In this document: piece after piece, positions 36,187 through 45,040 of the stretch
How positions within the stretch are numbered: position 1 is the first letter of the stretch
Layout of the letters: each line of letters opens with the position of its first letter
Assembly (NCBI RefSeq): GCF_028765165.1
Contig: NZ_JARADB010000003.1
Location: 1,037,210-1,101,209 of the forward strand
Direction: 5' to 3'
Source: Paenibacillus sp. MAHUQ-63
GTDB taxonomy: Bacteria; Bacillota; Bacilli; Paenibacillales; NBRC-103111
DNA: 64,000 nucleotides
Translations under genes and position numbers: made by a program
Notes under the pieces: model-generated
The model's database searches: none
The model's input: the letters and a program-made list of their open reading frames with translations, nothing else
Told to the model about the DNA's origin: nothing

Positions 36187-36771
36187 TTAAAATCCTTTGC
36201 CAAATATGGATTCTTCGACTATTGCACATAAAATATGGCCAATCAGAATGTGCGCTTCTTGGATTCTGGGGGTTTCTAGGGATGGGATACGAATACATAT
36301 ATCGCATAGAGCTGCCATGCTGCCTCCAGTTTCACCGGTTAAACCAATGGTCGTGATCCCCATAGTTCGGGACATTTCTAAACCTCTCAAAACATTGGGA
36401 GAGTTGCCGGATGTGGAAATGCCAATAAATAAGTCTCCTGTTTGGCCGAGAGCTTGAATTTGTCGTGCAAACAACTGTTCATATCCGTAGTCGTTTCCGA
36501 TTGCAGTAAGCACGGAGGTATCCGTTGTAAGTGCGATGCACGGCAGGCCAGGACGATCGAAATAAAAACGGCTGACAAATTCGCCAGCAATATGCTGAGC
36601 ATCTGCTGCACTTCCTCCATTGCCGCCGATTATGATTTTATTTCCCTTTCGGTAAACCTCAATCATTTTTCTAGCTGCCTGTTCTATTAAACTCAATAAA
36701 GCACTATCTTTAGCAATCGCTCTTTTAATCTCAATCGACTGTAATATATGGCTCCTCATATATGCCTTCAA
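36187..36771 (-). CDS. gmhA: Sedoheptulose-7-phosphate isomerase (SIS domain)
   Basis: A SIS-domain isomerase of about 195 aa. IIGGNGGSAADAQHIAGEF is the conserved sugar-phosphate loop of GmhA, and FIGISTSGNSPNVL the second. It converts sedoheptulose-7-P to D-glycero-D-manno-heptose-7-P. The start is uncertain: TTG at 36771 has GGAGGG six bases upstream, while ATG at 36786 overlaps the previous stop and has a poorer site. Next gene's start lies within 5 bases of the stop. Confidence 0.88.
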   Translation of the reverse strand: MKAYMRSHILQSIEIKRAIAKDSALLSLIEQAARKMIEVYRKGNKIIIGGNGGSAADAQHIAGEFVSRFYFDRPGLPCIALTTDTSVLTAIGNDYGYEQLFARQIQALGQTGDLFIGISTSGNSPNVLRGLEMSRTMGITTIGLTGETGGSMAALCDICIRIPSLETPRIQEAHILIGHILCAIVEESIFGKGF

Positions 36772-36773
36772 AT

Positions 36774-37799
36774 TTATGCCCTCCATCCTTGCGTTCCGTT
36801 CTTTGTAAAATGGACTTGAAACACTTTACCCCCTAATTCGTTCAGTCGATGAACGACCTGTATGCGTTTGACGGGATCCACGATGAACATCATAAATCCG
36901 CCTCCTCCGGCTCCGGATACCTTGCCTGCATAGGCACCGGCTGTAATAGCCGAATTGTATATGAAGTCAATCCGATCGTTCGTTATAGAGGCGGCCATCT
37001 TTTTTTTGGCATTCCATGATTTCTCCAGGTGCTCGGCAAACTTTTTAATTTCACCTTTTAATATACATTCCTTTATGGCATAAGCCTCCGCTTTCAATTC
37101 ATGGGTCGCTTCCAGGGCCGATTGGTTCTTCTCCAGTGTATTGCGCACTTGTTCGTCAATGATCACGGCAGATTCTCTTGATGCTCCTGTGTAATATAAA
37201 ATCATCGAACTTTCCAATTCACTTATTATCCAGTTTTTCACCCGAAGCGGATTCACAATAACCCGATTATTCTCGTGAAACTCAATAAAGTTGAAGCCGC
37301 CGAAGGTGGCCGCATATTGATCCTGCCTTCCTCCGGCCCAACCGACATCAATACGTTCGATTTCATAGGCAAGCTGAGCAATTTCATATTCCCCGAGCGG
37401 CAGATTAAGCCATTCCACGAAGGCTTTCAGCATGGCAACCACCATCGTGGATGATGAACCTAGACCGGATCCTGCGGGAGCGTCAGAATAGGTTGTCATC
37501 CGAAAAGAGAGCGGCTTGTCTTGCATAAACTGTTTGACAATCCGGTTATACACGCCTTTATGCAAGCTTAGACAACCATCCAACTCCAGCTCCCGACGAG
37601 CGTCCGAATGGAACTCTTCTTTGAGATCCGAAGCGACGAAAGTAAGCTTACCGTCATCGTTGGCCTCAATCGTACAATAGGCGTACAAATCAATCGTCAC
37701 ATTCAGTACGCATCCTCCGAATAAGTCGCAATAAGGGGAGACGTCTGTTCCTCCTCCGGCTAGCCCCAATCTTAAAGGAGCTTTAGATCTAATGATCAT
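36774..37799 (-). CDS. hddA: D-glycero-alpha-D-manno-heptose-7-phosphate kinase (GHMP family)
   Basis: A 341-aa GHMP kinase. The N-terminus SKAPLRLGLAGGGTDVSPY is the HddA/fucokinase signature, the ATP loop is APAGSGLGSSSTMVVA, and motif 3 is KVSGAGGGGFMMF. It phosphorylates the anomeric position of heptose-7-P. Found with gmhA, hddC and gmhB it completes the GDP-heptose route, known for S-layer glycans in Aneurinibacillus. CGGAGGA precedes the ATG. The operon is divergent from a glycosyltransferase gene. Confidence 0.88.
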   Translation of the reverse strand: MIIRSKAPLRLGLAGGGTDVSPYCDLFGGCVLNVTIDLYAYCTIEANDDGKLTFVASDLKEEFHSDARRELELDGCLSLHKGVYNRIVKQFMQDKPLSFRMTTYSDAPAGSGLGSSSTMVVAMLKAFVEWLNLPLGEYEIAQLAYEIERIDVGWAGGRQDQYAATFGGFNFIEFHENNRVIVNPLRVKNWIISELESSMILYYTGASRESAVIIDEQVRNTLEKNQSALEATHELKAEAYAIKECILKGEIKKFAEHLEKSWNAKKKMAASITNDRIDFIYNSAITAGAYAGKVSGAGGGGFMMFIVDPVKRIQVVHRLNELGGKVFQVHFTKNGTQGWRA

Positions 37800-38004
37800 G
37801 TGATTCCTCCGTTCATTTATTGTCCAATCTGCTTATACCAATTCAGCATATGTGCGGATAAGACAACTTGTATGGACGCATGGTAAAGGCGGGAAATTTT
37901 CCACCCTCCTTGCTATTTGGAAATAAACGTTTGTCCCATTCACACCTTTTACAGAGGGAATAGTATAGGTATGTGATAATGAAATACGTCCAGGAGGTGT
38001 TTTG

Positions 38005-40155
38005 GTGAAACTAGCGGCTAGGAGAAAGAAGAGAAAGACAGCTATGTCTGCACTCGTACGTAAGCTTCGCACACGCAAACAAACAGCGGCTGGCCGGGGG
38101 CTGTTGCTCAAACGTGGAAAATCCGCACGTGCCCGTTGGAAAAAACGGTCAGCTGGGAAAGTTGGGAAGCTTAATAAACGCAAACGGATCCGGCGCTTGA
38201 AACGTAGTCGGATTCGTAAAGGATTACCACACATTAATAAGCTGTTGGTACCGGTCTGGGACCAGCCATTGGTCAGCATTATTATTCCTGTTTACAACAA
38301 ATGGGATTTTACCTATCCATGCTTGGTGTCCATCGTTGAGAACACCCGCGGAATCCCTTACGAGATCATCGTGGTGGATGATATTTCAGACGACTTAACA
38401 GTTCATATCAGACAATTCGTCAAACATGTCACTGTCATCCGTAATAAGGTGAAGAGGGGATTTCTTCATAACTGCAATCATGGGGCAGAGATCTCCAGAG
38501 GAAAGTATGTATTATTTTTAAATAACGATACCCAAGTGACTCCCGGTTGGTTGGAGCATCTGCTGTCTTTACCTGAAAATGACCCAAATATCGGAATCGT
38601 AGGCTCTAAGTTGATCTATCCGGACGGAAGACTTCAGGAAGCCGGAGGTATCGTCTTTAAAAACGGGTTTGCAAGGAATTACGGTCGTCTAGATAACCCG
38701 AACAAACATGAGTACAACTATGTCAAGGAAGTGGATTATATCTCCGGGGCATCGCTAATGATTCGTAAGGACTTATGGAATCAAATGGGCGGTTTTGACG
38801 TGCTTTTCGCACCTGCTTACTCAGAGGATGTGGACATTGCCTTCCAAGCAAGACAACTCGGATACAAGGTCGTTTTCCAACCCAAATCTGTTGTCGTGCA
38901 CTACGAGGGAATATCCCACGGCACAGACCTCAACTCAGGAATTAAAAAATATCAGGTGATTAACCAACAGAAATTTAGAGAAAAATGGGCGGAAGTACTC
39001 GAGCGGGATCATCTTGCCGACGGTGAACACCTCTTTTGGGCAAGGGAACGCTCGAAGGATAAGAAAACCATTTTGGTCATTGACTACGGTGTTCCAAGTT
39101 TCGACCAAGATGCGGGCAGCCGAACGACGTTTATGTATCTGAAACTGCTTGTGGATATGGGCTTAAATGTAAAGTTTATTCCAGACAACTTCACCAAACT
39201 GGAACCCTATGGCTCTGAACTCGAACAGCTCGGTATCGAGATCATCTACGGAACACAGGATCGCGGATATTACGAGTATTGGATCGTTAAGCACAAGGAT
39301 TACATTGATTATATCCTGTTGAACCGGCCTAATATTTCACATAAATATATCGATCTAATCAAAGCCCACACCCGCGCTAAAATCCTGTACTATGGCCATG
39401 ACTTGCATTACGTCCGTGAGCTGAAGCGGTTCGGACTGGACAAAAACCGCGGGTTGCTTCAAGAGTCAGAGTACATCAGAAGACTGGAGTTCGACTTGTT
39501 CACCAAAGCAGATACCATCCTGACCTGCAGTGACTCGGAAAAACGAATTATCGATGGGAACTTTCCAAATAAAAGTACCCTATGGCTTCCGGCATATTAC
39601 TTTGACCAAACGGTTCCGAAAATAAAGGCATGGAATGAACGCTCCGGTCTGCTCTTTGTTGGCGGCTTCAAACATACTCCTAACGCTGACGGTATTTTAT
39701 GGTTTTGCCGTGATATCCTGCCTATCGTGCAGCAATCCATTCCTGATATCCAATTGTTCATCGTCGGGTCCCATCCTACGCAGGAGGTACTAGGATTACA
39801 ATCGGATCGGATTATTGTCAAAGGATTTGTATCCGACCATGAGCTTAAAGAGCTGTATGGAAACATTAAAATTGCCGTTATTCCTCTTCGCTATGGAGCA
39901 GGCGTGAAAGGTAAAACGATAGAAGCAATGTGCCATCAGACACCGTTAGTTACTACTAGTACGGGGATCGAAGGACTGCAGAATATCAGGCAATCGATTG
40001 AACCCAAGAACACTCCTCAGGAATTCGCCGAAGAAATCATCCGGTTATACCACAATAACAGTCTATTAGAGCACAAAGCCGAACAATGTAAACAGTACGT
40101 GGAGACTTACTACTCCAGATCAAGAGCCTTGGAATGTATAAAGTTAGCTTTATAG
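38005..40155 (+). CDS. Two-domain glycosyltransferase (GT2 + GT4) with a very basic N-terminal tail
   Basis: A 716-aa protein from the GTG at 38005, seven bases after AGGAGG; TTG at 38002 is possible. Residues 1 to about 75 contain roughly 34 Lys or Arg. Then a GT2 domain (VSIIIPVYNKWDFTYPCL; LFLNNDTQVTPGWLEHL, with the DxD-like metal site; DYISGASLMIRK) and a C-terminal GT4-like domain (LLFVGGFKHTPNADG; RIIVKGFVSDHELKELY; PLRYGAGVKGKTIEAM). The two domains could add two sugars in turn. It is divergent from the heptose operon. Cytosolic; no membrane segment is seen. The tail could bind a polyanion, nucleic acid or a spore-coat scaffold. Confidence 0.88.
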   Translation: MKLAARRKKRKTAMSALVRKLRTRKQTAAGRGLLLKRGKSARARWKKRSAGKVGKLNKRKRIRRLKRSRIRKGLPHINKLLVPVWDQPLVSIIIPVYNKWDFTYPCLVSIVENTRGIPYEIIVVDDISDDLTVHIRQFVKHVTVIRNKVKRGFLHNCNHGAEISRGKYVLFLNNDTQVTPGWLEHLLSLPENDPNIGIVGSKLIYPDGRLQEAGGIVFKNGFARNYGRLDNPNKHEYNYVKEVDYISGASLMIRKDLWNQMGGFDVLFAPAYSEDVDIAFQARQLGYKVVFQPKSVVVHYEGISHGTDLNSGIKKYQVINQQKFREKWAEVLERDHLADGEHLFWARERSKDKKTILVIDYGVPSFDQDAGSRTTFMYLKLLVDMGLNVKFIPDNFTKLEPYGSELEQLGIEIIYGTQDRGYYEYWIVKHKDYIDYILLNRPNISHKYIDLIKAHTRAKILYYGHDLHYVRELKRFGLDKNRGLLQESEYIRRLEFDLFTKADTILTCSDSEKRIIDGNFPNKSTLWLPAYYFDQTVPKIKAWNERSGLLFVGGFKHTPNADGILWFCRDILPIVQQSIPDIQLFIVGSHPTQEVLGLQSDRIIVKGFVSDHELKELYGNIKIAVIPLRYGAGVKGKTIEAMCHQTPLVTTSTGIEGLQNIRQSIEPKNTPQEFAEEIIRLYHNNSLLEHKAEQCKQYVETYYSRSRALECIKLAL

Positions 40156-40170
40156 CTCCGGGTAAAATCA

Positions 40171-40210
40171 AAAAAAGTGACTGAAGGTTTCGACTTTCAG
40201 TCACTTTTTT
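40171..40210. terminator. Bidirectional terminator between the two glycosyltransferases
   Basis: AAAAAAGTGACTGAAGG and CTTTCAGTCACTTTTTT form a 17-bp stem with one wobble; runs of T follow in both directions. It lies in the convergent gap between the two transferase genes. Confidence 0.85.
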
Positions 40211-40254
40211 TTTTACAATTGAATGTAATTTGAATGGCCTGGAGAGAGGTTTTC

Positions 40255-41295
40255 TCATCGCTTCGAACCGTTCATATTTCCTTTCTCTTTCTTTTCAGCA
40301 AAATATCTTTTCATAATTGCTGGATGTTTCCCGGTAAAAGGCTTCGTCAAAATGTCATATTCGATCCGATTCGTCGGTTTCCCTAAGAATTGATCGACAT
40401 CCCGACGACGGTTATCGTTTGCTTTAACCCAGGAAGCGAAAGCATAATGGTAATGGTAGACTGGAATTTGCTCGGCCTTATTGGGAATTTCCCACATGTA
40501 ACGTCCGAACAGCTGCAATTTGCAGTGATTTTTCGCATCGTCGTATCGAATACCAATATGATTGCGCCACATGAGGTATTTATTGACAGACCAGTGATTG
40601 TCATTCGCTGCATTTATTCTTATTGTTTTAGGATTCATCCAGAATTGTACCCACGGAAATGAGATCGCATCCGATTCTTTCTGGGCCATCAGACGAGGCA
40701 AGGCATCACGGAAGCCGTCATCCATCATCTCATCGGCATCGATCGCCATAATCCAATCTCCAACAGCTTGGTCGACAAGGAAATTCCTTACAACTGACTC
40801 GTTCCAATCATCGGAGTAGGGCAACCCCGTCTGCTTCATATGGAACAGCCGAATATTCGCGCGCTTTTCCCAATCATTGATTATTCTTATACTGGCGTCA
40901 GTGCTACCTACATCTAAGATAAGAATTTCATCCGCGTAGGAAGCAACACTTTCTAGAAACAGCGGAAGGAACTTTTCCTCATTCAATATCGGCGTGATGA
41001 CCGTAAGTCTTGGCTTCGTCTCTAATAAAGTAGCTTGCGGAACATCCACAGGTTCATAAACTAACGGCACGTCTATAGGGGCAGGTAGAGGCTGCTTCGC
41101 TGGAGGTGTGTGTCGTATAGTTGTTCTTCTTCCCCTACGTTTCCTTACTTTTCGCAGCAGACGCTTGCGGAATTTTATTGTTCTCCGCGTTCGTTTCATT
41201 TTGATCCCATTTTTCCTGCGGATTCTCTTACGCAGCTTTTGTTTCCGATTCGTTTTAACGGCCTTTTTAGCTACCTGCTGGAGAATTTTTTTCAT
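40255..41295 (-). CDS. GT2 glycosyltransferase with a very basic N-terminal tail
   Basis: A 346-aa transferase. About 32 of the first 63 residues are Lys or Arg, followed by a Pro-rich linker. The GT2 core starts LTVITPILNEEKFLPLFLES, has EILILDVGSTDASI for nucleotide binding and MAIDADEMMDD as the metal-binding DxD; it lacks TPR or membrane segments. AAGGAGG precedes the ATG. It is convergent with the larger transferase that bears the same type of tail, though the tails are not alike in sequence. It likely acts on the same glycan or scaffold. Confidence 0.85.
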   Translation of the reverse strand: MKKILQQVAKKAVKTNRKQKLRKRIRRKNGIKMKRTRRTIKFRKRLLRKVRKRRGRRTTIRHTPPAKQPLPAPIDVPLVYEPVDVPQATLLETKPRLTVITPILNEEKFLPLFLESVASYADEILILDVGSTDASIRIINDWEKRANIRLFHMKQTGLPYSDDWNESVVRNFLVDQAVGDWIMAIDADEMMDDGFRDALPRLMAQKESDAISFPWVQFWMNPKTIRINAANDNHWSVNKYLMWRNHIGIRYDDAKNHCKLQLFGRYMWEIPNKAEQIPVYHYHYAFASWVKANDNRRRDVDQFLGKPTNRIEYDILTKPFTGKHPAIMKRYFAEKKEKGNMNGSKR

Positions 41296-41485
41296 TGAGG
41301 ACCTCCTTCGTGGTATGGTTGAAACGATTCGGGAATCACGTGCTTTTTACTTTGCCATTCCTGTAATCCAAGTTAGTATATTCAACCCTCCCTGCCTATG
41401 AATGGACGAATAACTACACTTAAGTTATTGCCGGCCCAAACCAGCACTTGAGACCGAGTCAGCCTGAGACAGCAAAAGCACAAAT

Positions 41486-41518
41486 AATAGTGCCTTCCAG
41501 TTGCTGGAAAGCACTATT
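41486..41518 (-). terminator. Hairpin downstream of the MerR-type gene
   Basis: AATAGTGCCTTCCAG and CTGGAAAGCACTATT form a 15-bp stem with one mismatch and a 3-base loop, about 20 bases past the stop. The following T-rich stretch is interrupted, so termination may be partial. Confidence 0.65.
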
Positions 41519-41537
41519 AATTATGCCTGATGGAGGA

Positions 41538-42854
41538 TTAATTCGTGACCTGAAAGCCTAAAAATTTAGCAATTCTGTCGAGTACTTGTTGCTGTGTTGT
41601 CAGTTTTAAAAGGATATCGTCATATTTTTTGTTTAGTGCTTCTTCTTTTTTAGTCATATTACTTTTGAGCTTCTGTTCTAACTCCTCATTTACGATTTGG
41701 GTGAGCAAATGGAGCGCATCACGCATTTCAGAAACTTCTTCAGCAATTCCGTCCGTGCATTTGGTTTGTAAGTCTGCTGTTTGAATTAAGCTGCGCAGCT
41801 CGGTTACTTTGTCAGATAAGGCGTCATTTCGTTGGATCAGTGATTCTGAAACAGCTTTCATCTCACTACGGAGCTTCTGTTCCAACGCTTCATTCACCTT
41901 ATTACTGTGAGACTGAATCACATTACGCAGTTCCTTTACACCCTGCATAACGTTTTCAGATTGTTGGTCAAGTAATTCCTTTGTGGCGATAAGTATTTCA
42001 GCCTTAAGCTCTTGCTCCGAAACTTTTATCTTCTGTTGAATGGTTTGGATCGTGTTGTGCAATCCCTTTACTTCTAATGAGGCATCCTCCAATTGAGTGT
42101 TCAGTAAATCAATTGTTGCAATAACCTCGCTTGTTATGTCCTGTTGGAACAGCTCAGCTACCTTTCTATCGAGAACCTGGAATACGCTGCTCAATCCCGC
42201 CACTTCCTCAAAATGGGCATTATAACGTTTGCGCAGCTCCCATACATCCTTGGAAACAGCTTCGTATTGTTGACTAAGCAGCTCCTTTACTGACGTAAGT
42301 ATAACACCTTTCAGATCTTCCTCTGATACCTCTGTAACCTCCCCAGGTGATAAAGCACTAACGCCTGAAACAGATGATATACTCACCTTTTGATTCCGAT
42401 CGTCGATAGCATCCTTTACTTTCTCGGGCGTTTTATTCGTTTCCGTTTTTTGTCTAAGGTGCTGTACCAATTGTCGCAGGTTCATTGTTTCTTTACTTAA
42501 CTCCGAGATGGAATTGTTGGCAGGAAGAGGTATTGGGGAGTCTGGAACAGATGGGTTTGTCGGCAGCAAGGATTTTGTTTCCGGTGGCGAAGATTTCCTT
42601 TCCTTATTCAGTGTGGTAACAGCCTTCTCGCGCATTTCTTGTAAGTCCTCTTTAATTAGCTTTACTGACTTATTAGCTTCCTTCATTTTAGAAATGAATT
42701 GAAACATTTCAATAGCTTCTTCCGAGTACTTTAGGGCTCCGCCCGCCGTTATGATCGGAAGAAATTCGCGAAATTGATTGGACCATTCCACTACAGTTGC
42801 CCGTGTTTTTCCAATTTTACTGGCGATCTCGTTGACTTTGTATGTTCTTTTCAT
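41538..42854 (-). CDS. MerR-type helix-turn-helix protein with a long coiled coil
   Basis: A 438-aa protein. Residues 1-70 are a MerR/RacA-like winged helix (YKVNEIASKIGKTRATVVEW; LKYSEEAIEMFQFI). Residues about 180-430 form repeated coiled-coil segments of about 70 residues each, with the recurring pattern L-x-S-E-M-x-A-x-x-E-L-I-x-Q and VxELRxxIQ. The short C-terminus (VLDRIAKFLGFQVTN) resembles the closing segment seen in DUF3967-type proteins, not certain. The ribosome binding site is weak (AAAGGATG). It could organise DNA or a surface structure, or regulate the adjacent glycosylation genes. Function unknown. Confidence 0.75.
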   Translation of the reverse strand: MKRTYKVNEIASKIGKTRATVVEWSNQFREFLPIITAGGALKYSEEAIEMFQFISKMKEANKSVKLIKEDLQEMREKAVTTLNKERKSSPPETKSLLPTNPSVPDSPIPLPANNSISELSKETMNLRQLVQHLRQKTETNKTPEKVKDAIDDRNQKVSISSVSGVSALSPGEVTEVSEEDLKGVILTSVKELLSQQYEAVSKDVWELRKRYNAHFEEVAGLSSVFQVLDRKVAELFQQDITSEVIATIDLLNTQLEDASLEVKGLHNTIQTIQQKIKVSEQELKAEILIATKELLDQQSENVMQGVKELRNVIQSHSNKVNEALEQKLRSEMKAVSESLIQRNDALSDKVTELRSLIQTADLQTKCTDGIAEEVSEMRDALHLLTQIVNEELEQKLKSNMTKKEEALNKKYDDILLKLTTQQQVLDRIAKFLGFQVTN

Positions 42855-43216
42855 GGTTATCTATTGTCATCCTTTCTTTTATGTTCATAAGGCTAGGCAA
42901 TAGCTGTAACATTGTATTCAGGACATTGGATTTATGACAATGAAAAAAGGGCAGTTCCTCCCCTCATGCGATCCCACCATCAATAGTAATATAATGATTA
43001 GTGATGCCCCTTCAGCCCTCCACCATTATTCTGCAAACCAAAAACCGGAACCCCTACGGAGTCCCGGCCCTCACTACCCTACCTCGCTCAACTTCCCATC
43101 CCGACGCCGATAGCAATTCTCCTCCGGCATCGCTCACAAGCGCTTCGACCGTTCCTTCACCGGGTGCTTCAATAATCAGCAAGGCTTGTCTCCATCCTGT
43201 TCAACAACTCTGAACA
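42855..43216. other. Gene-poor stretch with a gene fragment
   Basis: The first 150 bases next to the coiled-coil gene hold its 5' flank and nothing recognisable. From 43054 to about 43216 lies a minus-strand gene fragment, listed separately. No terminator was seen just past the garR stop codon. Confidence 0.5.
43054..43200 (-). pseudogene. C-terminal fragment of an unidentified gene
   Basis: The minus-strand frame reads QALLIIEAPGEGTVEALVSD, then GELLSASGWEVERG and RVVRAGTP before a stop at 43054. In the neighbouring frame just upstream, RVVEQDGD continues the same style of sequence, so one frameshift is likely. The composition is clearly that of a protein, perhaps a beta-rich C-terminal domain of a glycosidase, but the family is not recognised. 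Confidence 0.4.
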
Positions 43217-44098
43217 TCATCTGCTCACTTCTACCTTCGCAAGCTTCTCGTAATATCGAATGAGGCTTCCGTGATCACAATCGCCCAATCCGTCTACCTT
43301 GAGTGCCTGCATCATCTCCATAACGGAAGCAGTGAGCGGCAGTGGAACGCCGACCTCATGAGAGGTCTCGAGAACGTTGAGCAGGTCCTTTATATGAAGA
43401 TTGATCCGGAATCCTGGGTCGAATTGGCGGTCCATCACCAGCGGAGCTTTGGCATCCAGCACCGTACTGCCGGCAAGTCCCCCTCGGATCGCCTGATAAA
43501 CCAACTCCGGCTGAACACCGACTTTGCTCGCTAGGACGAATGCCTCGGACATCGCTGCGATGCCCAGAGCCACGATAATTTGATTCGCCAGCTTCGTTAC
43601 GTTGCCCGCCCCAATATCGCCGGTGCGCACCACAGAGGCAGCCATCGCTTTCATAATCTCATAACATTGGTCGAAAATCTCCTGCTTGCCCCCCGCCATG
43701 ACCGACAGTGTCCCTTCAATCGCCTTGGGCTCTCCGCCGCTGACGGGTGCATCCAGCATTTCTATTCCCTTCTCGCCTAGTCGCTGTGCAATCTCTTGAC
43801 TCGTCAGAGGAGCAATCGAGCTCATATCAATCAGGACGGTGCCGGGCTTGGCCCCTTCGATAATACCGTTCGGGCCTAATGCCACTTCCTTCACCTGTGG
43901 AGAATTCGGCAGCATCGTGATCACCACATCCGATTGCTCCGCTACGGCCTTAGGCGAATCAGCCGACATTGCACCCAATGCGACGAGCTCCGCCGCACCC
44001 TTGTTCGTTGCCAGAACGACCAGCTCATAACCGGCTTTTACTAAATTTAGGCTCATCGGCTTCCCCATAATACCGAGTCCAATAAATCCGACCTTCAT
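43217..44098 (-). CDS. garR: Tartronate semialdehyde reductase (2-hydroxy-3-oxopropionate reductase)
   Basis: A 293-aa beta-hydroxyacid dehydrogenase. The NAD(P)-binding start is KVGFIGLGIMGKPM, then the substrate loop DAPVSGGEPKAIEGTLSVMAGG and the catalytic Lys in GAGNVTKLANQI. It reduces tartronate semialdehyde to glycerate. Next to garD it points to the galactarate route through an aldol cleavage. AGATAGGAGG precedes the ATG. It is 23 bases after the DapA-family gene. Other beta-hydroxyacid dehydrogenases are close relatives, so the name relies partly on context. Confidence 0.82.
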   Translation of the reverse strand: MKVGFIGLGIMGKPMSLNLVKAGYELVVLATNKGAAELVALGAMSADSPKAVAEQSDVVITMLPNSPQVKEVALGPNGIIEGAKPGTVLIDMSSIAPLTSQEIAQRLGEKGIEMLDAPVSGGEPKAIEGTLSVMAGGKQEIFDQCYEIMKAMAASVVRTGDIGAGNVTKLANQIIVALGIAAMSEAFVLASKVGVQPELVYQAIRGGLAGSTVLDAKAPLVMDRQFDPGFRINLHIKDLLNVLETSHEVGVPLPLTASVMEMMQALKVDGLGDCDHGSLIRYYEKLAKVEVSR

Positions 44099-44121
44099 CG
44101 AAAGTTCCTCCTATCTCCCGT

Positions 44122-45012
44122 CTAGATGGCTCCCATTTCCGTCAAAATAGCTCTGAGTTTCTTGCGGTTCTCTTCGGTAGCAGCCGTATTCGGCAGAATC
44201 GAGCTGCCTACCTCCAGGCCAAGCAAATTCATTGCTTCCTTCGTGACGACCGGGAAGCTGGCCAGATTGAACGCCATCCGCAGCGGAGCCAGCTTGAACT
44301 GAGCTTCGCGCGCCGCCGGCAAATCGCCGGACATAAACTTATTATAAATATCCACCACAAGGTCCGGTACGATATTGGCCGTGGAAGCAACGCAGCCGAC
44401 GGCACCGTACGCCAGAGAGCCAAGGATCATCACGTCACGGCCAGCCATAACCTTGAAGCCTTTCTCTCTGGTCCTGCGAATGTACTCGGCAGTTAACGTC
44501 ATATCGCCGCTGCTATCCTTCACCCCGACGATATTCGGAATATCGGCCAGCCGTTCCATCAATCGAACGGTAATATTGTTACCTACCCGATCCGGGTTAT
44601 TGTAGAGAAGCACAGGGAGCGAGGTTGCGTCCGCAATGGTTCGGAAATGCCGATAGAGCTCATCCTCGTTCGGCGTCAGAAACATCGGAGGCAGAATGGT
44701 GATCGCTTGTACCCCCGAATCCTCTCCCATTCGCGCCAGTTTGACGCATTCCTTGGTCGTGATGGCACCGATCCCCATGTACACAGGCACTCGGCCTCCC
44801 GCTTGATCAAGGGTTACACGAACCGCCAGCTCCTGCTGTTCATGATCAAGACCATAGAACTCCCCATTGCTGCCCAGCGATAAAATGCCATGAACTCCGC
44901 CCTTGATTACATGCTCTACAACCCGGCGCAAGCCTTGCACCTCCACGCATTCTTCCGCATCCACCGGAGTAACGATGGGCGGTATGACCCCGCGAATCCA
45001 ACCTGTATCCAT
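44122..45012 (-). CDS. DapA-family lyase, probable 5-keto-4-deoxyglucarate aldolase
   Basis: A 296-aa TIM-barrel lyase of the dihydrodipicolinate synthase/N-acetylneuraminate lyase family. Schiff-base K165 is in IVGVKDSSGD and Y137 in VLLYNNPDRVG; the phosphate/carboxylate loop is LGSNGEFYGL. In the usual galactarate pathway the GarD product is split by GarL, an unrelated aldolase, which is absent here. This gene sits between garD and garR, so a substitute aldolase yielding pyruvate and tartronate semialdehyde is the simplest role. The alternative is a decarboxylating dehydratase (KdgD), but then garR would have no substrate. Inference from context. Confidence 0.75.
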   Translation of the reverse strand: MDTGWIRGVIPPIVTPVDAEECVEVQGLRRVVEHVIKGGVHGILSLGSNGEFYGLDHEQQELAVRVTLDQAGGRVPVYMGIGAITTKECVKLARMGEDSGVQAITILPPMFLTPNEDELYRHFRTIADATSLPVLLYNNPDRVGNNITVRLMERLADIPNIVGVKDSSGDMTLTAEYIRRTREKGFKVMAGRDVMILGSLAYGAVGCVASTANIVPDLVVDIYNKFMSGDLPAAREAQFKLAPLRMAFNLASFPVVTKEAMNLLGLEVGSSILPNTAATEENRKKLRAILTEMGAI

Positions 45013-45040
45013 GACAACACTCCTCCTCTAATGATTATGA

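Noticed and set aside
37833..38279. Open frame of 148 codons on the minus strand over the start of the GT2+GT4 gene
   Set aside because: It is the antisense shadow of the Arg/Lys-rich tail; its composition (Arg, Leu, Phe and Ser) is that of reverse-complemented Lys/Arg codons, and no ribosome binding site precedes it.
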